Part shown: positions 5,658-8,805 of the stretch, piece by piece | Position numbering within the stretch: position 1 is the first letter of the stretch | Layout: each line of letters opens with the position of its first letter | Origin: Demequinaceae bacterium UBA4004 | Lineage (GTDB): Bacteria > Actinomycetota > Actinomycetes > Actinomycetales > Demequinaceae | Direction of reading: 5' to 3' | Length of the DNA stretch: 8,805 nucleotides | Assembly (NCBI GenBank): GCA_002384765.1 | Contig: DGBM01000315.1 | Location: forward strand, 1 to 8,805 | The notes under the pieces: generated by a model | What the model was told of the DNA's origin: nothing | The model's database searches: none | Seen by the model: only the letters and a program-made list of their open reading frames with translations | Position numbers and translations under genes: made by a program

Positions 5658-6410
5658 CTAGCCCTCGTTGACGGTGCCGCCAGCCGCCTCGATCTTGGTC
5701 TTCGCGCTACGCGAAACCGCATCGGCGTCCACGAGGGTCACCTTCACCGCGATCTCGCCGTCGCCAAGCACCTTGACGGGCAGGTTGTTTCGAACCGCAC
5801 CCTTCTCGATCAGGTCGGCCTTGGTCACCTTGCCGCCCTTGGGGAACAGCTCGGCCAGCTGGTCGAGATTGACCACCTGGTAACGCACCTTGAACGGGCT
5901 CTTGAAGCCGCGCAACTTGGGGATCCGCATGTGCAGGGGCGTCTGACCGCCCTCGAACGCTGCAGGCACCTGGTAGCGAGCGCCCGTGCCCTTGGTACCG
6001 CGGCCGGCCGTCTTGCCCCGCTTGCCACCCTCACCGCGACCCACGCGGATCTTGGCAGCGTGTGAGCCTGGCGCGGGACGCAGGTGGTGCATCTTCAGCG
6101 TCGTCACCTTGGGCTGCTCCGCGCTGGGAGTCGCCTTAGCGGCGGCCGACTTCGCGGCGGCCTTGGTGGCCGCGGCCGACTTGGCCGTGGCCGTGGTCGC
6201 CTTGGCCGGAGCCGTCTCGGCAACAGCCTGCTTGGAAGCGGCCGCCTTGGCCGGAGCCTTGTCAGCAGCCGGCTTCTTCGCAGCCGTCGCCTTGGCAGCA
6301 GGCTTCTTGGCAGGTGCCTTGTCGGCAGCCGGCTTCTTCGCAGCCGTCGCCTTGGCAGCAGGCTTCTTGGCAGGCGCCTTCTTGGGCGTCGCCTCGTTTT
6401 CCTCGGCCAT
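5658..6410 (-). CDS. rplO: 50S ribosomal protein L15 with long Ala/Lys/Pro-rich N-terminal extension
   Basis: L15 is a late-assembling protein of the 50S subunit that binds 23S rRNA. Residues from about 102 to 250 form a normal L15: [20 protein letters not shown], the Gly/Arg-rich [18 protein letters not shown] (128-145), [13 protein letters not shown], and the C-terminal [20 protein letters not shown] block. Residues 1 to about 101 are an extra low-complexity extension made almost only of Ala, Lys, Pro, Thr and Ser, resembling histone H1 tails, including a 20-residue unit ([20 protein letters not shown]) repeated in tandem. The family norm is near 145-155 residues, so this is about 100 longer. 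I chose the ATG at 6410, which has a perfect AGGAGG seven bases upstream and overlaps the rpmD stop by one base; the GTG at 6413 is too close. The frame is open throughout, so the extension is translated with L15. Confidence 0.96.
   Translation of the reverse strand: MAEENEATPKKAPAKKPAAKATAAKKPAADKAPAKKPAAKATAAKKPAADKAPAKAAASKQAVAETAPAKATTATAKSAAATKAAAKSAAAKATPSAEQPKVTTLKMHHLRPAPGSHAAKIRVGRGEGGKRGKTAGRGTKGTGARYQVPAAFEGGQTPLHMRIPKLRGFKSPFKVRYQVVNLDQLAELFPKGGKVTKADLIEKGAVRNNLPVKVLGDGEIAVKVTLVDADAVSRSAKTKIEAAGGTVNEG
6256..6374. repeat. 60-bp tandem duplication inside the L15 extension
   Basis: Positions 6256-6314 and 6316-6374 are identical over 59 bases except for one substitution (A at 6264, G at 6324), with a repeat period of exactly 60 bp. 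The duplication encodes two copies of a 20-residue Ala/Lys/Pro unit. Near-identity at the DNA level, including silent positions, indicates a recent duplication or ongoing homogenisation, and suggests the copy number may vary between strains. Confidence 0.9.
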
Positions 6411-6592
6411 CACTCGACCTCCTCCACGGTCACCAAGTGGTTGACCGCCTTGACCATCCCGCGAATCTCGGGACGGTCTTCCTTCACGACAATGTCACCA
6501 ACGCGCTTCAGACCGAGCGAGCGCAAGGTCTCGCGGTGCTGAGGCTTGGTGCCGATCTCCGAACGCTTCTGCGTCACCTTCAAGCGTGGCAT
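6410..6592 (-). CDS. rpmD: 50S ribosomal protein L30
   Basis: This 60-residue protein is L30, a small 50S protein with a ferredoxin-like fold that binds 23S rRNA. The sequence [20 protein letters not shown], then [38 protein letters not shown], follows the family along its whole length, with the typical SxIG...RxTLRxLGL and RGMxxxVxHLVxVEE elements, and the length is normal. The start at 6592 overlaps the rpsE TAA by one base (TAATG), fixing the start and implying coupling; there is no strong ribosome-binding site of its own. The end overlaps the rplO start by one base and carries the AGGAGG that serves rplO. The longer in-phase frame extending upstream to 6781 overlaps rpsE and is not real. 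Confidence 0.97.
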   Translation of the reverse strand: MPRLKVTQKRSEIGTKPQHRETLRSLGLKRVGDIVVKEDRPEIRGMVKAVNHLVTVEEVE

Positions 6593-7161
6593 TACTTCAA
6601 CCCCGCAGCCTTGGCGCGCAGCATCGCTGCCGGCGCCACATCCTCGACGGGCAGGCCGCGACGGGCGGCGACAGCCTCCGGCTGCTCGAGACGCTTCAAC
6701 GCAGCCACAGTCGCGTGGACGATGTTGATCGCGTTCGAGGAGCCCAGCGACTTCGTCAACACGTCGTGGATGCCCGCGCACTCCAGCACGGCACGCACCG
6801 GGCCGCCGGCGATCACGCCGGTACCGGGCGATGCCGGACGTAGGAACACCACGCCGGCCGCGGCCTCACCCTGCACGATGTGCGGGATGGTGCCCTGAAT
6901 GCGGGGCACGCGGAAGAACGAACGCTTCGCCTCCTCGACACCCTTGGAGATAGCGGACGGCACCTCCTTGGCCTTTCCGTAGCCGACGCCGACGTTGCCT
7001 TCGCCATCGCCCACCACGACGAGCGCGGTGAAGCTAAAGCGTCGGCCGCCCTTGACCACTTTGGAAACGCGGTTGATGGTGACAACGCGCTCAATGAACT
7101 TGGACTCGGGCTCGTTGCCACGACGGTTGTTGTCGCGACGCCCGCTGTTGTTCTCAGCCAT
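6592..7161 (-). CDS. rpsE: 30S ribosomal protein S5
   Basis: S5 sits on the solvent side of the 30S subunit, helps hold the mRNA entry channel and contributes to decoding accuracy. The 189-residue product has a basic, probably disordered N-terminus ([16 protein letters not shown]), the dsRNA-binding-like S5 domain with [20 protein letters not shown] (21-40) and [20 protein letters not shown] (41-60), and the C-terminal domain with [19 protein letters not shown] (119-137) and [16 protein letters not shown]. The open frame extends up to 7299 inside rplR, but the ATG at 7161 is right: it gives the family N-terminus, starts 25 bp after the rplR stop, and has AAGGA five bases upstream, with a further GAGGAG. 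The stop overlaps rpmD by one base. Confidence 0.98.
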   Translation of the reverse strand: MAENNSGRRDNNRRGNEPESKFIERVVTINRVSKVVKGGRRFSFTALVVVGDGEGNVGVGYGKAKEVPSAISKGVEEAKRSFFRVPRIQGTIPHIVQGEAAAGVVFLRPASPGTGVIAGGPVRAVLECAGIHDVLTKSLGSSNAINIVHATVAALKRLEQPEAVAARRGLPVEDVAPAAMLRAKAAGLK

Positions 7162-7186
7162 GTCTATCCTTCGCTCCTCGTCCCGG

Positions 7187-7558
7187 CTACAGGGCCAGGC
7201 CACCCTCTCGGGCGCCGTCGGCCACCGCCGCAACGCGACCGTGGTACTTGTTTCCGCCACGGTCGAAGACGACCGCCTCGATGCCTGCCGACTTGGCACG
7301 CTCGGCGACGAGCTGGCCGACCTTGGTGGCCTTGGCAGTCTTGTCGCCCTTCAGCGCGCGCACGTCGGCCTCGAGGGTCGACGCCGATACGAGCGTCTTG
7401 CCTGCCGTGTCGTCGACAACCTGCGCCACCATGTGACGCGCGGAACGCGTCACGACGAGGCGCGGGCGGACGGACGTGCCGGCGATCTTCTTGCGCAGGC
7501 GGAAGTGACGACGCGTACGCGAAATCGCCTTCCCCTTGCCCTTCACCGTAATACCCAT
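7187..7558 (-). CDS. rplR: 50S ribosomal protein L18
   Basis: L18 binds 5S rRNA together with L5 and attaches it to the 50S central protuberance. The 123-residue protein has a basic N-terminus ([20 protein letters not shown]), the [20 protein letters not shown] block (31-50), a central [18 protein letters not shown] helix and the conserved end [26 protein letters not shown]. Length is normal. The ATG at 7558 overlaps the rplF TAA stop by one base, in the context GAAGTAATG, and no clear ribosome-binding site precedes it, so translation probably depends on termination of rplF. It is followed 25 bp later by rpsE. Identification is secure. Confidence 0.98.
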   Translation of the reverse strand: MGITVKGKGKAISRTRRHFRLRKKIAGTSVRPRLVVTRSARHMVAQVVDDTAGKTLVSASTLEADVRALKGDKTAKATKVGQLVAERAKSAGIEAVVFDRGGNKYHGRVAAVADGAREGGLAL

Positions 7559-8097
7559 TACTTCTTACCCGTCTTTCCGGCCTTGCGGCGAACCAGTTCG
7601 CCTGCATAGCGGACACCCTTGCCCTTATAGGGCTCGGGCTTGCGAATCTTGCGAATGTTGGCCGCGACTTCGCCCACCTGCTGCTTGTCGATACCCGACA
7701 CGGAGAACTTGGTGGGTGATTCCACGGTGAACGTGATTCCCTCAGGCGCCGCGACGGGCACGGGGTGCGAGAAGCCCAGGGCGAACTCGAGGTCCGAGCC
7801 CTTGGCCACCACGCGGTAACCGGTGCCGACAATCTCAAGCTTCTTCTCGTAACCTTCGGTCACACCCTTGACCATGTTGGCCAACAGGGTGCGCGTCAGG
7901 CCGTGAAGCGACTTCGAGATGCGCTCGTCGTTCGGGCGCTTGACATCGATCACTGCGTCGCCCATTTCGGCGACGATGGGGGACGCGACGGTGTGATGCA
8001 AGGTGCCCTTAGGGCCCTTCACAGTCACGGCTGCGCCGTCGATGGTGACATCCACTCCGGAGGGAACCGGAACGGGGAGCTTGCCGATGCGAGACAT
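7558..8097 (-). CDS. rplF: 50S ribosomal protein L6
   Basis: L6 is a two-domain 50S protein near the factor-binding site and sarcin-ricin loop, needed for late subunit assembly. The 179-residue length is typical. The N-terminal [20 protein letters not shown], the VKGPKGTL motif (27-34), [20 protein letters not shown] (65-84) with LEIVGTGYR (88-96), and the family signature [14 protein letters not shown] (154-167) are all present, followed by a basic tail ([10 protein letters not shown]). The ATG at 8097 is 17 bp after the rpsH stop and has AAAGGAGAG with about six bases of spacing, one of the better ribosome-binding sites here. The stop overlaps the rplR start. Confidence 0.98.
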   Translation of the reverse strand: MSRIGKLPVPVPSGVDVTIDGAAVTVKGPKGTLHHTVASPIVAEMGDAVIDVKRPNDERISKSLHGLTRTLLANMVKGVTEGYEKKLEIVGTGYRVVAKGSDLEFALGFSHPVPVAAPEGITFTVESPTKFSVSGIDKQQVGEVAANIRKIRKPEPYKGKGVRYAGELVRRKAGKTGKK

Positions 8098-8114
8098 AGA
8101 TCTCTCCTTTCCGG

Positions 8115-8513
8115 CTACCAGACGTAGGCAACGACTTCGCCGCCCACGCCCTTCTTTTCGGCCTCGCGGTCCGTGAGCAGACCGGAGGAAGTGGACAGAA
8201 TCGCCACGCCGAGTCCACCAAGCACCTTGGGGAGGTTGGTCGACTTTGCGTAGACGCGCAGCCCGGGCTTCGAGATGCGGCGCACACCCGCGAGCGAACG
8301 CTCACGGTTGGGGCCGTACTTCAGAGACAGCGTGAGCGTCTTACCCACCTCGGCGTCTGCGACGGCGGAGCCATTGATGTATCCCTGCTCCTCGAGGATC
8401 TTGGCGATGTTCGCCTTGAGCTTCGAATGGGGCATGGACACGGAGTTGTGGTACGCCGTGTTGGCGTTGCGCAGACGCGTCAGCATGTCTGCGATTGGGT
8501 CAGTCATTGTCAT
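8115..8513 (-). CDS. rpsH: 30S ribosomal protein S8
   Basis: S8 is a primary 16S rRNA-binding protein of the 30S platform and, in E. coli, the translational repressor of the spc operon. The 132-residue protein has the actinobacterial start [18 protein letters not shown], the central [16 protein letters not shown] (31-46), and the C-terminal signature [20 protein letters not shown] (103-122), ending GGEVVAYVW. Of two in-frame ATG codons, the one at 8513 is preferred, since AGAGG lies eight bases upstream; ATG 8507 would be fourteen away. It follows rpsN after a 73-bp gap, the longest among the first seven junctions. I cannot show an S8-binding site in the gap. Confidence 0.98.
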   Translation of the reverse strand: MTMTDPIADMLTRLRNANTAYHNSVSMPHSKLKANIAKILEEQGYINGSAVADAEVGKTLTLSLKYGPNRERSLAGVRRISKPGLRVYAKSTNLPKVLGGLGVAILSTSSGLLTDREAEKKGVGGEVVAYVW

Positions 8514-8586
8514 GACTTATGCCTCTTTCTCGCGCCGGTTTCCCTGCCGGGACCTGTCGCGTAATGGTTCTTCTCGTTCTCGGGGA

Positions 8587-8772
8587 TCACCAGGACGACT
8601 TGGTCACACCGGGCAGGTCGCCGGCGTGGGCCAGCTCGCGCAGGCAGATGCGACAGACGCCGAACTTGCGGTAGACCGAACGGGGCCGACCGCAGCGCTG
8701 GCAGCGGCTGTATTCGCGCACGCCGAACTTGGCCTTGCGGGCCTGCTTGACCTTGAGTGCTGTCTTAGCCAT
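8587..8772 (-). CDS. rpsN: 30S ribosomal protein S14, zinc-binding type (S14Z)
   Basis: This 61-residue protein is the short zinc form of S14, located in the 30S head. The zinc ribbon is complete: C24, C27, C40 and C43 in [20 protein letters not shown], followed by the conserved [18 protein letters not shown] end. The longer, cysteine-free S14 paralogue that some actinobacteria make when zinc is scarce is not in this window; its presence elsewhere is unknown. The ATG at 8772 lies nine bases after the rplE stop, with GAGG overlapping that stop about seven bases upstream. Some databases name the zinc form rpsZ. The order rplE-rpsN-rpsH is standard. Confidence 0.98.
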   Translation of the reverse strand: MAKTALKVKQARKAKFGVREYSRCQRCGRPRSVYRKFGVCRICLRELAHAGDLPGVTKSSW

Positions 8773-8781
8773 GCGTCAGCC

Positions 8782-8805
8782 TCACTTCTTCTTCTTGGAG
8801 TAGAA
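8782..8805 (-). CDS. rplE: 50S ribosomal protein L5, C-terminal tip (partial)
   Basis: Only the last seven codons and a TGA stop are present, reading FYSKKKK; the gene continues past 8805. The identification comes chiefly from position, since rplE always precedes the zinc-type rpsN in actinobacterial spc operons, and a C-terminus of this kind would need to follow the usual aromatic L5 end. L5 binds 5S rRNA and contacts the P-site tRNA and S13. The lysine-rich tail could be a lineage-specific extension, but that cannot be judged from so little sequence. Confidence 0.65.
   Translation of the reverse strand, partial: FYSKKKK

Noticed and set aside
6411..6413. GTG at 6413 as start of rplO
   Set aside because: It lies only four bases from the AGGAGG, while ATG 6410 has ideal seven-base spacing and is the stronger codon.
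7162..7299. Upstream extension of rpsE to a start at 7299
   Set aside because: It would overlap most of the 3' half of rplR, and the added residues do not look like S5; ATG 7161 has a good ribosome-binding site and the family N-terminus.
8514..8586. S8 autoregulatory binding site in the rpsN-rpsH gap
   Set aside because: Only a weak 4-bp TCCC/GGGA hairpin is present (8541-8552); nothing resembles the bulged S8-binding helix well enough to claim it.

Overview
The window is a stretch of the chromosomal ribosomal-protein superoperon (spc operon, then infA and the alpha operon) of a high-GC Gram-positive bacterium. Every gene I can support lies on the minus strand, so transcription runs from high to low coordinates. 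Gene order, the very actinobacterial IF-1, the zinc-binding S14, the S8 N-terminus beginning MTMTDPIAD, the RpoA N-terminus beginning (M)LIAQRP, and the lack of rpsD between rpsK and rpoA all point to Actinomycetota. Micrococcales (Cellulomonas/Demequina-like) is my guess from overall character, not something proved here.

Layout in transcription order: 3' tip of rplE (L5), rpsN (S14, zinc type), rpsH (S8), rplF (L6), rplR (L18), rpsE (S5), rpmD (L30), rplO (L15 with a long Ala/Lys/Pro-rich N-terminal extension), a 56-bp gap with a strong hairpin, secY, adk, map. A 230-bp gap rich in G-runs follows, then two adjacent unrecognised genes encoding proteins built on a 26-residue helical repeat (variant leucine-rich/HEAT-like). 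After a good sigma70-type promoter come infA (IF-1), rpmJ (L36, not in the supplied long ORFs because of its size), rpsM (S13), rpsK (S11), a 161-bp gap full of small hairpins, and the first 21 codons of rpoA.

The genes work together in making ribosomes (S5, S8, S11, S13, S14, L5, L6, L15, L18, L30, L36), starting translation (IF-1), inserting and exporting proteins (SecY), trimming the initiator methionine (MetAP), balancing adenylates (Adk) and transcribing (RpoA). Many junctions overlap by one base or lie within 25 bp, which implies translational coupling. The non-routine items are the two repeat-protein genes between map and infA, the L15 extension with its 60-bp internal duplication, the alternative hairpins at the map stop codon, and the structured gaps before secY, rpsM and rpoA. 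There is no gene-free stretch longer than 300 bases, and I see no mobile element, tRNA or CRISPR.
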